Source: Clusia tigrina (Eukaryota > Arthropoda > Insecta > Diptera > Clusiidae). From it: a DNA stretch of 64,000 bases. Under the pieces are notes generated by a model that was not told the DNA's origin, made no database searches, and saw only the letters and a list, made by a program, of their open reading frames with translations. The stretch covers positions 130,881,821-130,945,820 of the forward strand of contig OV050033.1 of assembly GCA_920105625.2 (NCBI GenBank), written 5' to 3'. Positions 1-12,950 of the stretch are shown in pieces; the stretch's first letter is position 1, and each line of letters opens with the position of its first letter. A program made the translations under genes and the position numbers.

Positions 1-1077
1 ATAATCAGCACAATATTTTGTGGTGAACACGCCCACAAAAAAATGGGTTTATTATACTTTTTTTCAATTTATGTTTCATAAATTATTCAATTGAAATTTT
101 GAACCATAGATCAAAATACCAGTAGCAATCGTACTAATTGTGTCAGAGCAATAGAAATGCCAACCAGCACCACCACCACAACAACAACAACCACAACAAG
201 TACAACAACCGCTCTAACAACAGCAATAGCAACATACATTACACTAACTTGCTTATAACAACAACAACACAAACCGCCTCCAACAACACATCAATCGTTA
301 TTAATTTAATTAAAATTTAAAACATGAATAGTCATAAAAACAAATTAGGCCCACGAAAAAGAATTTATACAATAGTGGATGTGTATAAAAAATTAAAAAT
401 TACTAAATTCAAGAGTGGAAGGATTGGAATGAAAAAAAATCGTCATTCAAATGAAAGAGACGCCGGGAGCACATGGTAAACCGAAGCACGATCATCATAA
501 ATGAAAGCAAATACTTCACGAGTATATTTGGATTTGTATGAGAATTGGGGGACATTTTTGGAAGCTTGCAGAACTATGAAGCTTGCTGAACTATTTAGCT
601 TGCTGAACCATGGAGCTCTATGAAGTTTGCAAGTTTAATCCTGTTCTGAGTTGTAAAACTATCCAAATAGGATTTTTCAAGACCACTTTTGGTTGTGAAT
701 AGACACTGTTCTGTGGTGTTTCATTATGTCCCAACAGATTTGTAAATTGCTTTATCAGAAGTGCCAACAAGGTAGTATTCTTGGCGTCCACCTATGGTGA
801 TTAATGAAAGTTGCTACGAAAAACGTTGTCACCTTGAAACTCCCTTCTCGATGAAAATTATATTTCTGTGGTCCTCAATCAAAGATTCTAGTTTGAAGAA
901 TAATGAAATCAGACACGTTTTTTATTACTATACTGCAAATTTTCAGTTCTTCGCCATATTGGCTCTCGTAGCCACCAAGACGAAAGCTCGTGGAATGAAA
1001 GACGCAACACCATTTTCCACTAATGTGATGAAATAGTACTTCTTCCATTCAAGACCCAACATGAATAAACTTCAAAT
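1..1077. other. AT-rich non-coding; CAA/ACC-rich patch
   Basis: A short CA(A/C)-rich trinucleotide patch (about 166-285) is the only structure seen. The small ORFs here have no recognisable domain. Confidence 0.4.
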
Positions 1078-1082
1078 GATAT

Positions 1083-1560
1083 AAATCATTAGTGATAAGG
1101 TAATTACTGATAATGTAATTACTGATAAGGCCATTTGTAATAAACGTTGTCAGTGATTAGATAATCACACATAAGTTCATTAGTTACAGTCAGTAATGAT
1201 AAGGTCGGTAGTGAAAAGTACTAGGACATATAGGTTGTATATTAAAATCATATAAAAAACTTAAAATATATGATGATCAAAGATAAACTATAAGTTATCA
1301 GTGATAAACTATAAGTTATCAGTGATAAACTATAAGTTATCAGTTATAAACTATAAATTATATAAGTTATCAAAGATAAAATATAATTTATCATTGATAA
1401 ACTATAAAGTATCAGTGTTAAAATATAAATTATCAGCGATAAATTGTCAGTGATAAATTACAGATGATCAGTGATACATTATAAACTCCCAGTGATAAAT
1501 AGCAAGTTATCAGTGATGCTCTATATTTTATCAGTGATTAGTGATCAGCCATTAGTAAAA
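1083..1560. repeat. Degenerate ~21-bp minisatellite rich in GATAA/TTATC
   Basis: Units such as TGATAAACTATAAGTTATCA recur, best preserved at 1280-1345. Because each unit is partly palindromic, GATAA appears on both strands, about 21 times by eye. Upstream units (1083-1215) are more diverged. Confidence 0.75.
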
Positions 1561-1821
1561 TATCAGTATGAAGAGACTATAGTGATATGTCACAATCTTA
1601 CTCTCATACTATGGGGCATAATACTCGGTTGAGTTTAGTTCTGAAATGAAATGTTGGAATGAACTTGAAAGCAGTGCAAATTTATGAAAAAAAAAATTGT
1701 TTGCGATAGTACAGTGCAGTTGTGACTTGGCAGCACACGTTGAGCATGGAGTGTTACAAGGGTGGGTGCGGAGTGGTCAAATAATGTATCCAACTTCGAC
1801 TCTGACTATATATAACCCGGC

Positions 1822-1948
1822 TCTGTCTCTAACTCCGACTCTGTCTCTAACTCCGACTCTGTCTCTAACTCCGACTCTGTCTCTAACTCCGACTCTGTCT
1901 CTAACTCCGAATCTGTCTCTAACTCCGACCCTGTCTCTAACTCCGACT
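1822..1948. repeat. 18-bp minisatellite (ACTCCG-type), seven copies
   Basis: Seven tandem copies of CTGTCTCTAACTCCGACT with few mismatches. The open frame through it (SLTPTL repeats) is a by-product of an 18-bp period. Confidence 0.9.
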
Positions 1949-1999
1949 GCAACTCTGACTTCAACTCAGATTCCATCTCCACCCTGGTTATAGGTGTGA

Positions 2000-2719
2000 A
2001 GAGAATCTTGTTAGACTATGTTTGTCCGCAATCCCTCAAAGTGTTCAATCTGAGTTCAATCTGAGCTTTGAAGTATAAATGCTTTGCTATTCTGGTAGTG
2101 ACTATCGAAACATTTCTTACCATACAATTAACCGCCACGTGCTCCTTCATTAAAATCTTCACAACCATCTTCAAATTTAGATATTTTCTGAATAAAGTTG
2201 CTAATCCTGGATTTAAAAAAACATACTCTATGAAATTGCTCATCGTCATTACAACATTAATAATTGATTCAACCTGATTTTTAGTTTTTAGTTCAGATTC
2301 GGAGTGTTTCAAACTGAAGATACTTCTAATAATGTCAAACTTCACATTTCCGACCTATTTTTGACCACATTAGTGTTTCATTTCGAAAATCCTCCTCTTT
2401 AAACAAGGAATCAATTAGAAAACCGGACTTTTTCCATTACAATCTCATTTCGAAAGTCCTATTAAGCAAGGAAGGAGGAGGATCAATAAGAAATATAAAT
2501 ATAGAATTGTCTTCTTATATAATACTTAGAATAATTCTAAGAAAAAACAAGCGGAAAAAATATTATTTGAAAGTGAGAAATAGAACCGGATCATCCGCCA
2601 ATATCCTGTTCTATATCTCATTTTCAATCGTAATCAGTATATAAATAATGTAATCAGTTATTACTGCCTATGGTATGGGTTATTTTTAAAACCGATCGGA
2701 TTTAGATGTGGATATCGAC
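2000..2719. other. Non-coding, unassigned
   Basis: Nothing recognisable. The two overlapping ORFs at 2016-2345 carry no known domain. Confidence 0.3.
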
Positions 2720-3960
2720 CACTGGCTGGGGATCTCTGTGGTCAGACCTATATTGTTATACGGAATACCACTATGGGGGACAGCAACTCAGAAATAAAGC
2801 TATTTGAACCTTCTCAGGAAGGTCCAAAGAACAGATTTTATGGGCATTTCTGGCGCTTTAAGGACTACTTCAACCAAAGCATTAGAACCTACCTACACTA
2901 GATCTGCTAGGGAAACAAGCAGCCGCCGCATCAACGCTAAGGCTGAAATGCACGGCGTTAAGGAATGATCGGCAGACTGGCTACTCTACCATCATGCATA
3001 TCTGGAGCAGTTGTAACCAACAGATTGAACACTCTATATCTAATCTCAACTTTGATAGGCACTTGCAAGACACATATTCCGTCTAGAAGGGAGTGGCAAA
3101 CGCCCATGCCACGGGGAAGGGGGAACTGAAATTCTACACTGACAGATTAAAGTTTGGCGACAGAGTCGGCTTTTCTCAAAAGAACTGTGACAAGAATGAT
3201 AATTTTCACTGCAGTGTTTCTCAAGCAGAGGTCCTAGCTATAAAGGAGGTAGCCTATACTATTATAAATATCTACTCGAATAGCCAGGCGGCCATCAAGT
3301 CAAAGAACCCGGTGGCATTAAAATCAAAGGTTGCTCAGGACTGCCCGGCAGCCCTAAATGATATCAGCACTGTTTTCAGGATATTGAAGGGATGCTAATG
3401 AGCTAGCCAGACAGGGTACCAACCTTCCTCTGTATACGGAAGATGCGATGTTGGAATACCAATTGCCACATGTAAACTAATGTGGAACGAAAGCGTCGTG
3501 CGAGAGTCCAATAGGTTAGATGAAGGCACTTGCTTAACGACTAGGGTAATGTGGCCTAGACTTGGAAGGAAAAATTGAGAGACTTGCTAGGCCTGTCGAG
3601 AGAACATATCTCTTAAGGTCGTGGCTTGTTTAACTGGTCGTTGGTTATTCAGCATGCAAGCTCTCAGGCTAGGAGTATTCTCTCATGAATACTGTAAAAG
3701 CTGTGGGGATGAAGGGGGAGGAGAAGGAGACTGTGGAACATCTTTTCTGTAGGTGCCCGGCTCCAGCTGGAAGCAGAGCGACCTCTTTAGGCAAATGCGC
3801 TTTTAGTTCTCTTACGGAAGTGTCCGAAACAAATACTGCGCTTTGAAAGGGTTTCACGATTAAAAGTAGAAATGCAGTGTAACGGAGTGGTATCGCAATG
3901 GATCCATAGTGGTCTCAGTGAGTTGATCTATAGACTGACTACCACCAAAACCTTGCCTAG
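2720..3960 (+). pseudogene. Decayed I-superfamily LINE ORF2 3' part (RT end, RNase H, C-terminal zinc motif)
   Basis: Conceptual pieces in shifting frames line up with the end of a LINE ORF2. VLYGIPLWGTAT and GALRTTSTKALE come from the RT end. FYTD at 3135, SQAEVLAIKE and IYSNSQAAIKS are RNase H motifs, and ANELARQGT follows. VGIPIATCKLMWN, LTGRWL, YCKSCGDE and a shifted HLFCRCP form the zinc-knuckle region. Stops and frameshifts make it dead. It ends in a GTGGTATCGCAATGG-like 3' segment near 3895. Confidence 0.85.
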
Positions 3961-5520
3961 GCTCTTTTTAAAAGATGCTGCTCCTCAAGTCTCACGTGCT
4001 CGAATCCCACTTTCCCCACCAATTCTGATTTAATTGCGGATTCTTTAAACAATAATTTTATTAACTGAGTTGTGGCTTTTCCTGCCTTTAACATTATTTT
4101 CGTGGTTCTCGCTTAAACACATTTGAAGCAAAATATCTGGCACTGAGAATACTTTTTTCATATTTTTGTGTACACATTTTTTTTTTTTTTTGTATATTAT
4201 ATAAATTTCTTGTTGATATTTTTTCTATACATTTGTATGCACATATTTTTTTGTATATTTTCTATGTATTCGCCGAAATTTTATTGAACCTGTTTCATTG
4301 TTGAAATTGTCTTTATCTTTGCTGTGCTAGAAACCCGATCCTAGCCAGTTTACATCACACCATTCCATTCACCTGCTGCTCGTGTCTAAGCTGCTAAAAA
4401 GGCCCCAACATTTTTAATTAAATGTGTTTTATTAATTTATGCGTGGAGTAGAGAAGCGCTCATTCGCTTGGATATTTTATTTATAACTTGAATAAAAAGC
4501 CCGCATTTTGTATTTACTTTTAGTTTTTTTTTTATTTATAACTTTTATGACTTTTGGACTTGTTCAAACTTGCTTCATTTTTGTTTGCTTTCGCTGCTAA
4601 CTTGGCCAAAAAGCTGCCTGCTTAAAAAGCATTTTAAGCACCGCCCCAACTTTTATTGCCATTACACCGATTCGCATACAAATTTGGCCAAAAGCGAATC
4701 AAAACGATTCCCGCCAAAACCGCTCTGATGAAACAATGCGAATTCTTAAAAAAACAAGCAAAAACTAAAAAAAAACTAAAGTAAGCAGAAAAAAGAAATG
4801 AAAAAGAAAAAGCAAAAAAGAATCACAAAAAGCAAGCGAAGCAAAAAATATGAAAGCAATCAATTTCCTTCCAAATAAGCTGCGCTTGGCCCAAAACAAC
4901 AGAAACAAATCCGCAAACCGGGTTGGTTCGGTTCGGTTGCTGTGAGTGTGCACCCTACACACCCTGAAGTTGACAGCCAGGCACATTGTAGTTTATGTTC
5001 TTTGCTAAGAAAAAGGAGAGGCTGTGTTGATGGATTTTCTAAATTGTAGCGAGATTTATTTATCTGGCATTTTTGTGCATAACTCATAAACCAAAAAAGG
5101 GTGATGACATTTCAGATTCGTTTCAAGGTGGTGACAATGAGAACTCTGATGAGTGATCGCACTACCAAAGAGCATTAAAAAGTGTGGAGGTGTTGAAAGT
5201 AGCATTAAAGTAAGTTTGAGGTATTGAAACTAGAGTTTATAGAAAGTTTGGGGTTTTGGAAGTAGTACCTACCCATTCTGCATGCTACTAGTAGAGAACG
5301 ATTTAGCACCATTTTCTGTTTCCCGGGCATATTAAATGGAATAAGGAATAAAAGGAAATTGTATTAGGAAATGGGCAGACTTGCCTAATCCAAAGAGAAC
5401 ATACCAGTTTAGAGTGTCTCGGTCATACTGATCGAGACTATTTAGGGAGTAAGAAAACGTAGTATAGACTGTGAGTATTGGTAGAATCGCTGAGTGAGAC
5501 AATTTAGTTTTTTAAGTTTT
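3961..5520. other. Non-coding, T-rich then A-rich; unassigned
   Basis: Poly-T (4178-4191) and poly-A/GA tracts (4745-4850) but no coding signal. ORFs on the minus strand are compositional. Confidence 0.3.
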
Positions 5521-5696
5521 CTCAAATTATTATTATTATATTATATCTTACACCATATTAATTATGAAAAAGATTTTTTAAAAAGAAGTTTTTCTGAGAT
5601 CAAGCCCGGGGGCAGGATTTGAACCTGCGACCCTTTGAGTGCGAGTCTAGCTTGCTTTACCACTAGACCATAGAGGGCAACTTCACTCAAATTATT
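5521..5696 (-). repeat. tRNA-derived SINE (family A), internally deleted, with target-site duplication
   Basis: Read on the minus strand: a head with A-box TGGTCTAGTGG and B-box GGTTCAAATCC, then a body and a (TAA)n-like tail. It lacks the GAGTCGAAAGCC...TAGTACTC segment of other copies. An 11-bp duplication CTCAAATTATT at 5521-5531 and 5686-5696 flanks it. Confidence 0.8.
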
Positions 5697-6417
5697 TTTA
5701 GAGAAATACTGAAAATATTGATAAGTTGCCTGCGAAAGAAAATCAAATCTGTTCGCGTTAATTTTCCCCTAAAATTGTTACTCGAATATTTTAAAATCTA
5801 GGTTAACCACTAAAACTCAATATCAGTTCCCTGGTTATGATCATTCTCGTATATAGAGTAAGGAAACGAGAGATAGGTAAATGTATAAGTGCATATTTTT
5901 GAATTCTGTGGCACAGAGCAAGACGATTAAAAGACTATGATCTGACTTCGCGGTTCAGCGATCATTTATAAATAAATGTATTTCAAATAATGTTGAGAGT
6001 AATGAGAAAGAGTATAGAGTATACTTGCAGGAGAAACTGTAAAATACTAAAAATTCAATCTTAGGAAAAGCAAGCAATGCAATTGAACCAAATATTTAAA
6101 GATGTAAATGAAAGTAAAAGAACTAAAACTTTAGTTCTTTTAATTGTGACCAATTAAATTATATTGTGTGACCAATCCAATAATATTGTGCAAGTTCAAG
6201 TATAGATCAAAGAGAGAGTTTTAAAAATGCATTATTTCTTCTATTTTTCCCACAAACATTTTATATTCTGCCTACCTAATCTGTATATACGTCCATCCTT
6301 TGTAACAAAACAGTCTAATGTCATATATTTCGTCACAACCAACCCCAAAAAATCGTTATTAATATCCTCAGTTAATTCAAAAATTTCAAGAAATGACAGC
6401 ATCCTTCGCATGAAGTC

Positions 6418-6680
6418 CGTAATTTTTGGCAAATATTGGATTCTAGCAGAGATTTCCATAATATTGTTCAGCCGGTGGAATATGGTGTTTTTTCCATATA
6501 CCCTTACTTTGGAATTTAAGGAGAGCTCTTCCACTTTAATTATCACAGTGAACAAAACTCATGTAGAGCACTTAAAAGGCGTCCCTAACTTTTGGCAAAT
6601 ATTGGTTTCTGGAAGAGATTTTAATCATATTATTCCGGCGGATAATTTGGTCGTTATCCATATCTTCTTACTTTGGGATG
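6418..6680. repeat. Two-copy degenerate tandem repeat (~165 bp)
   Basis: TTTTGGCAAATATTGG and the following ~80 bp recur at about 6424 and 6588, with the same CTTACTTTGG end. Long open frames on both strands cross it but match no protein. Confidence 0.6.
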
Positions 6681-6719
6681 GTAAAAATTCTTTGTTAGCT
6701 TTTTCAGCATAGAATTGAT

Positions 6720-7660
6720 CATTTTTATTCAAAATTCTATTATTCTATTTCTAATATTTTAATAATTTAATTCCTGATTTTGTCGGTCTTATATTAATAC
6801 TTTTTTCTTTGTTTTGTGATTGTTTTTCTACTCAAAATGAATTTGTTTTTTATTACGTTCAAAATGACCACCTCTCCATTAACCGCCGGTTTCAGCGGAG
6901 TATCTCTCTTTTTATCTCATAAGTTAACCGCAGTAAAGTTCACAATCACAACCTTTGCCATTTTCTACAATTTTCCCATAGTTTTGAAGCAGCCACTTTT
7001 TTCCACTTACTCTCGTGTATCTTGGCCAACACTTAACGCGAATTGTTTGAATAATGAGTGCCTTCCGTGGCTAACAAAAAAGCATCTAAACGTGGGAATA
7101 AAAAGTGTCCGCTTGAAAAATGATTGTGCTGTGCTGCTGCTGCTTGCTGCCTACGAGTACTCGTCTTATAGAATCACTTTTGTGGCTTCTACAATTTTCT
7201 TCAAAGTCTTTCCTTATTTGCTTCAATTGTTTTTTGTTCAGTTCTTTGGAGAAATCGTGATTTTGCTAGAAATTACACTTAAATTGTTTGCGCCAAGACT
7301 GAATTGAATTCATCAAAGTGGGTTGCCATAAATAGTTCATTAACTGCCATAAATATAATTTGAATTCAATTTATTTTCATGTAGGCTCGAAGACGACAAC
7401 CACGGACAGTTTCCTCCTACGTGGAACTATTTTAAAATCATAACGCAAGAGCGAAGCTTCGCTAGAAAATACGCCAAGACATTATTTCTTTGTGGGTTTT
7501 ATGTACATTCTCGAACTTTGATGCCAAAAATTAAATATATCTGTGTACCCTACACATCGTGTTGTGGAGAATAGAATTCGCTTGGAAGCCAGTCTCTTGT
7601 TGTGAGTCAAAACCAAGTTACCTGCTTGTAGTTGACTCACAGCATGAACTCTAGGAAGTA
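6720..7660. other. Non-coding, unassigned
   Basis: Contains a 163-codon open frame (6816-7307, +) with hydrophobic, low-complexity composition and no domain. Not called as a gene. Confidence 0.3.
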
Positions 7661-7857
7661 GTAGTGGTCTAGTGGTAAGGATGCTATACTCACACTCTTG
7701 TGGTCGCGGGTTCAAATCCTGCCTATGCCATGGTCTCAAACTTCTTATTTGTAAATCTTTTTATTTTCGGGTCGAAAGTCTTAGTTTCTAGTACTCATTC
7801 CCCTACATACATAATATATAATGTAAAGTGTAATAATAATAATAATAATAATAAATA
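7661..7857 (+). repeat. tRNA-derived SINE (family A), near full-length
   Basis: A-box TGGTCTAGTGG at 7665-7675 and B-box GGTTCAAATCC at 7709-7719. The body contains GGTCGAAAGTCTTAG and TAGTACTCATTCCCC, and a (TAA)n tail spans 7831-7855. RNA polymerase III-type internal promoter is inferred from the boxes. Confidence 0.85.
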
Positions 7858-10800
7858 GAATTTTGTATAAAATAAATATTTAAAAATGTCTGCAAAATAT
7901 GTATTTGGTCAGCTACGACCTCCGCATATGCAATCATTAATTAAAAACCTTTTGCGAATTTGAGTAAAATCCTTATAATAAAATAAGGTCTGCTCCGCAT
8001 TCACCTTACAGAGTAATATTCACCTTGCCTAGAACAACTTATTGTGTGGGAATTCGCGGTACAAACTGGCATGCACCTTTAGGAATAAATTCACCTTTAC
8101 GAATAAATTCACCACGGCAACGCGGGTAAAGGCGAATGACAAATTAATCACGTTGAATGTGCCAATTATCCTTCACTTATGTTTATGAAGTGAATGGTTT
8201 GACCGATGATTTAGTTCTTCTCAAAGATCTTTTGGACAAAGTGTGTGGATGATGATATATAAATGCAAATTCAGGTATATGCTTGTTAATTTAAAATATT
8301 AACATTCCATTTTATAATACAATTTCATAATGAGCTCCTCCACTTACGCCAAAGGGTCTCCCTCTATGCTGCCTTAAACTTAGTCAACCGCAGCGCATCA
8401 CATAATTATTGAACCATTCTGCCACCAGACACGCCTCTGAAATTTAAGACAGCAAATGATGCATACTTAATGCATAATTAGCCTTGTTGTGGCATAAGCA
8501 TCTATGGTGAATTATCTCTGGGCGTGTGCCACTGTCCGCTTGGTCGGCACGCTCAATTTTGTTCGGTCTGCTTTTGCTTGCTGCATCGTGTCTCGACTGC
8601 GACGGCGGCCGTTCAAAAAGTTTGACGTGTTTCTTTTGTTTAATTTGATTAATCGCGGATAATTTTCAATTGAAAACTCTTTAATTCAATTAAATTTTGA
8701 GTCTGGAGCAACAGTTCATTCATTAAGCTGAACTTTCACGTTTGTTTTTGTATCTTAATTAAAGTTAATTTTAAACAGTTTTTGATGGATTATAATTGAT
8801 ATACGAAATTTGAGTGGTAAGTGAATTTAAGTGGAAAGTGTATTTAAAAGATCAACTGCTTCAAAGTGATGCGCCCCCCATGCATTATGAGTCAGTCGGG
8901 TTCGGATTTTGTATAGAACCGCAGGAGCCAAAAGTAAATAATTGCGCAAGAAAAGTGGATGTTAATCTAGGCAACTAATTCAGTAAGTCTTTCTTATACT
9001 CCTAAAAAGTGACAAAAAATACGCTTCTATAGCTGACACAGTGCCTACCTACCCCTCTTATGCATAAAGACCATGTGCTTTGAGACTTTCGCATCAATGC
9101 ATCACCGAGACTGCTTCAGAGTCTGAACCAAGTTGGCAGTGCTTCTCGTATGTTTTCTACTAAATTCGTCCTCTTTTCCAATCTTTAAGGGACATCATAC
9201 CAACCAGAGAAGATTGATTCATCTTCTCTGTCAATTTTGCACATTTTAAAGATTTAAATAAGATTGTCTCTGTACCAAAACCTCCATCATTACGCTGATG
9301 TTAAAGGTCATTCAGGTCATTAAACGCCATCAAATTCTGTCGACGATAACAACAATGTTTGCTTTGAAGAAAACTTGTCCCAATTGGCTAAAAGAGTACT
9401 CATATCCTCCATGATTGATCTTAAAGGTTCTTCCGTGTATTCAATCCTGATCCTTCTTTCGTCAACGATCATTCATGGCGAAGTTGCCAAACATTTTTGT
9501 TTACGAGCCCCAACTGCCTAAAAGAGTACTTGTTTCTATATAAAAACCCACCGATTTCTTTATCATTCACATTTATCAGAAGAAGCTGTTCATCCATCTA
9601 ACTCAATGCCATGTTTGTAATTGATGGGTTTAGTCGCTGATTTCTTGTTACAATTTCCGTGCGTTGTCTTTGGCTCATTGCCTTGTAAATTTGTTGTTTG
9701 CTACCGTATTTCTTGCTGAACTGCTTATTAAATGGGCCTCCATTACCGGTACACCGAAGACAGCAGCATCAGTTTCTTCAGCATCTGCCCAAGTGCACCA
9801 GCAAAGAGGAAGCTTACAAAATGTTTAACATTTAAACTTAATACGAGTATCACGGAGATGATCTGCTCGCAGCATTAACATGTAATCGCAGCTCCGGCCA
9901 GAGTCCGCAATTTAATTTGTCTTTTCTGGGCGGTAGTCATGTTTCGGCAATTAAAGGGTTAATGTTCTTAACAAACTCACTCATTCACTCACTCACTTTG
10001 TCATACATGCCGAGTTTGCACACTTAAAGAAGCCGCACAATTAAAAAGCCTCCATAAATGAAACAACCAAACAAACCCGCCACTTCAAGTCCAACAAAAT
10101 AAGCAGAAAAAAGAACATTCTTGCAATGTTGCTGATGACAAAACCAGCTCATGAGCCAAGCGGGGAAAAATGTGGTTTCAAATGAAATTACCGAGTACGC
10201 TGGCGATTTAATCCGCCGATTAACACTTTGATTTCGACCATTGTGCCCGCGTTCAACGGATTTCGACAGTTCGTGCCGCTGCTACGCACAGTGGCGACTT
10301 GTGTCAATCACCGAGAGCATTAGTCGCAGATTTGGCAACCAACATTGGAGTGTTGCTGGCAAGGCCAGTAAGTTGAAGAACTTGTAGATACTACCATGAC
10401 ACGATTATGTGTACGCAGTGTGGTAGTTTCAAAACTAACCCTGTATACCCGGGTCTTGTGCCAGTTGTATACAAATTGATTTAATTTTCAATTTAGCCAC
10501 AATTGCGCTTAGTCAGTAAATCAGTTTTTGTGCCAGGTTTTAACTATGGAATGTCTCCCACAATGCGTCGCGTCCAGTGCCCTTTCTTATTAGAGCCAGT
10601 TTCAATAATTTGTTTAATTATTGTCATTTTCCGAAAAGGAAAGATAAAATAAAAAATTATGCATTAAAAAAAGGGAACAAGAGAAAAGATAATAGTCTAT
10701 TAAAGTTAATGTCAAAATCAGCTAGGGATTGTTATGCGAGGTAAGGTGTGGGGCTCTGGATTTAGCGCGTACCTCCATTGGCATTTAAATCTTGTGAACA

Positions 10801-12775
10801 AAATTTGGTAGCGTTGTATCGAATTGTCTAGATTAGTCCCATTTAAGCCTGTATAAACGGCATATCAGAGCTTTCCCTTTGATTTCCATTCTCCCGCAGG
10901 TTGGCATTAGTCTATATACATTTCGGTAGTATTTGAAATATTAGATATTAGAAATTTCCGAATTCTTTTAATACGATTTTCCTCTTTAGTTAGTGCACTA
11001 TTGGTGTTCTACCCTTAACCTGAATTGGGTCAAGCAGTGGCCGGAACAACACAATACCCATAACAGTGAAAGAAGGGATCTCGTAAGAACAAAAAATAGC
11101 AGACCCAGAGATAGACTGGGCCACATTACACAACAACTATGATAAAAATGCCATGAATAGGACACAAAACTTACCAGTACCAAATTAACCGCTTGTGCCA
11201 GGTGGTGTAAAGAGGAAGTGTGGATAAAGAAGGAGATGTAGGCAAAGAAGAAGATGTATATAAAGAATGAGCTGTGGGCAAAGAAGGAGCTGAGGTGACC
11301 TAAAGATCTGAGTTAAGTAAGTGGCGTTTGTATTGAAATAGCCACAGGACCCTAATTTTTCGTCAGCAATAGGTCAATCACCCTGTCTTCCGGGATGACC
11401 ACCAACATGTTACTTGCATCAACCAGGTTGCATCGACGGGTTCTGGATATGACGCTTTTTTCTATATATTTTTCTACATATTTTGTATATTATTTTCTAT
11501 ATATATATATATATATATAAAAGTAGCCGCGATCTTGTAATTTTTGCAGACAATCCTCTCCTATGAAGGAATTCCGATATAATTTCCGTGGACTGTACCC
11601 CCGTTGAAGCGAGTAATTGCTTAGAAAAGAATATGCTAAGAGAATGCTATCAGATAAATTGCTTTCTAACCACCATCGATGTTTCTGAACCCTCGAATTT
11701 ACTGACAGCAAAATTTGGACTCGTCTGTGCCTGGACTAAATATTTCCTTTAATGATTTTATGTGACAACACGGATAGCGCCTGGGTATATAGCTCCTTTT
11801 TCAGCTGGAAGAGAATAAACTAAAACCTTAGTTTCAAGATGATGGAAAATTGTGTTGTGTTCTTGGTTCTGGGGTGTCTTTAACTTTTATAAACTTTTAT
11901 GGCAGTGAAATTTTATTCATGATGTTGAATCACACATTTCCTCCCTGATCATATGATTAGTTAGTTGCTACGATCATTGGAAAGATAATGTAGTCTCTGG
12001 CCCTGAATTTCGCCATTTATTTTGTATGTGTCCAGTGGACACTGTCCCCAACAGTATCATTGAATGCGGACCATTTCTATCGACTCTGGTTTTAGTCGCG
12101 TTCCCCGGTGGATGGGTGGGGTAGCACTATGATTTTTATGTGCAAAAAAGTTAATATTGAAATTCCAGAATTTTGCATTCACGAGTTGACGAATTTTTGT
12201 TTGTTTATTAGCCACAATCCGCGAAAGGAGTGTCACACCACATTAAAATATTATTTCCATTAGTCACATGCGGTGATGATGTTCCTTGAGCTGCGTTGCG
12301 TTGATTCATCGCACAGAGCAATTCAGCATAAACACCACAAGAGCAATGATTTCAAATCGCAGCTTCTTCGAGGCAAGTTGAGATCTTCGTTGGGAATATT
12401 TCGGCCAGTAGGTCAAATATACTCTGCACCGACTTGCTGAAAAAATATCTGCCGTTAAATATACGGCCGTTGACGGCTAAAGCTCCTTTCTTTGATCCTA
12501 TTGTTGTTCCTATTCCTCCTATACAAAGAAGAAGGGTCCATTCAAGTGAGTATGAATTGAGATCTGATGGAGTCAATAAGATTAAGATTCAGTGAGGATT
12601 AGTTTAGTCAACACAAACCGAATTTTAGAAGCTCCGCACAAATACGTATGCAGACTCGATACTGCCTGATTGTATTTTATGTTTTTCCGGGCACTGCTCT
12701 CACTACAGGCAGTTACAGTAGACCTAATAGAACAATAAGAATTTTTTGGTCGAATCATGGTAATTGTATATGGAA
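7858..12775. other. Long unassigned region upstream of fzr
   Basis: No supported gene. Short AAGGTGAAT/ATTCACCTT motifs (8000-8140) resemble MITE ends. 8560-8960 and 10170-10380 are less AT-rich. A GGTAAGTG donor-like site sits near 8816. Around 11211-11296 a ~27-bp GGCAAAGAAGGAG-type repeat occurs, and (TA)n at 11498-11519. Upstream fzr exons were looked for here and not found. Confidence 0.35.
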
Positions 12776-12950
12776 AATATTATTATTATTAATCCATAAT
12801 TAATTAAGCCCGCAATGGGTTGGGGAATGAGTACTAGTAACTCGATGAGAGAAATATTAGGAAGAAACTTTTTCAGATCATGTCCTATGCAGCATTTGAA
12901 CCCCCGAGGAATATTTTGACTTACAGAGCTATAAAAAAGTGTTTACCTGA
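12776..12950 (-). repeat. Degraded SINE (family A)
   Basis: Minus-strand copy: ATT-repeat tail at 12776-12790, then CATAATTAATTA, GGGGAATGAGTACTAGTAAC and a decayed B-box region (GCATTTGAACCCCCG near 12892). Confidence 0.65.

Noticed and set aside
1697..1993. 98-codon frame with SLTPTL repeats
   Set aside because: It arises from an 18-bp minisatellite whose period is a multiple of three.
6816..7307. 163-codon hydrophobic open frame
   Set aside because: No motif and low-complexity composition. Open length alone is not enough in AT-rich DNA.
7665..7719. Possible true tRNA gene (A-box and B-box present)
   Set aside because: No cloverleaf could be paired by eye. The same boxes recur in other dispersed copies with a LINE-like tail, so it is a SINE.
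7482..7739. Minus-strand open frame with a WHRQDLNPRPQ-like start
   Set aside because: It is the antisense of the tRNA-like SINE head, a common spurious ORF.
8700..8830. Possible non-coding first exon of fzr with donor GGTAAGTG near 8816
   Set aside because: A single donor-like word without transcript evidence or a matching coding exon.
12352..12576. 74-codon minus-strand frame
   Set aside because: Unrecognised, no supporting splice or domain signal, and not extendable.
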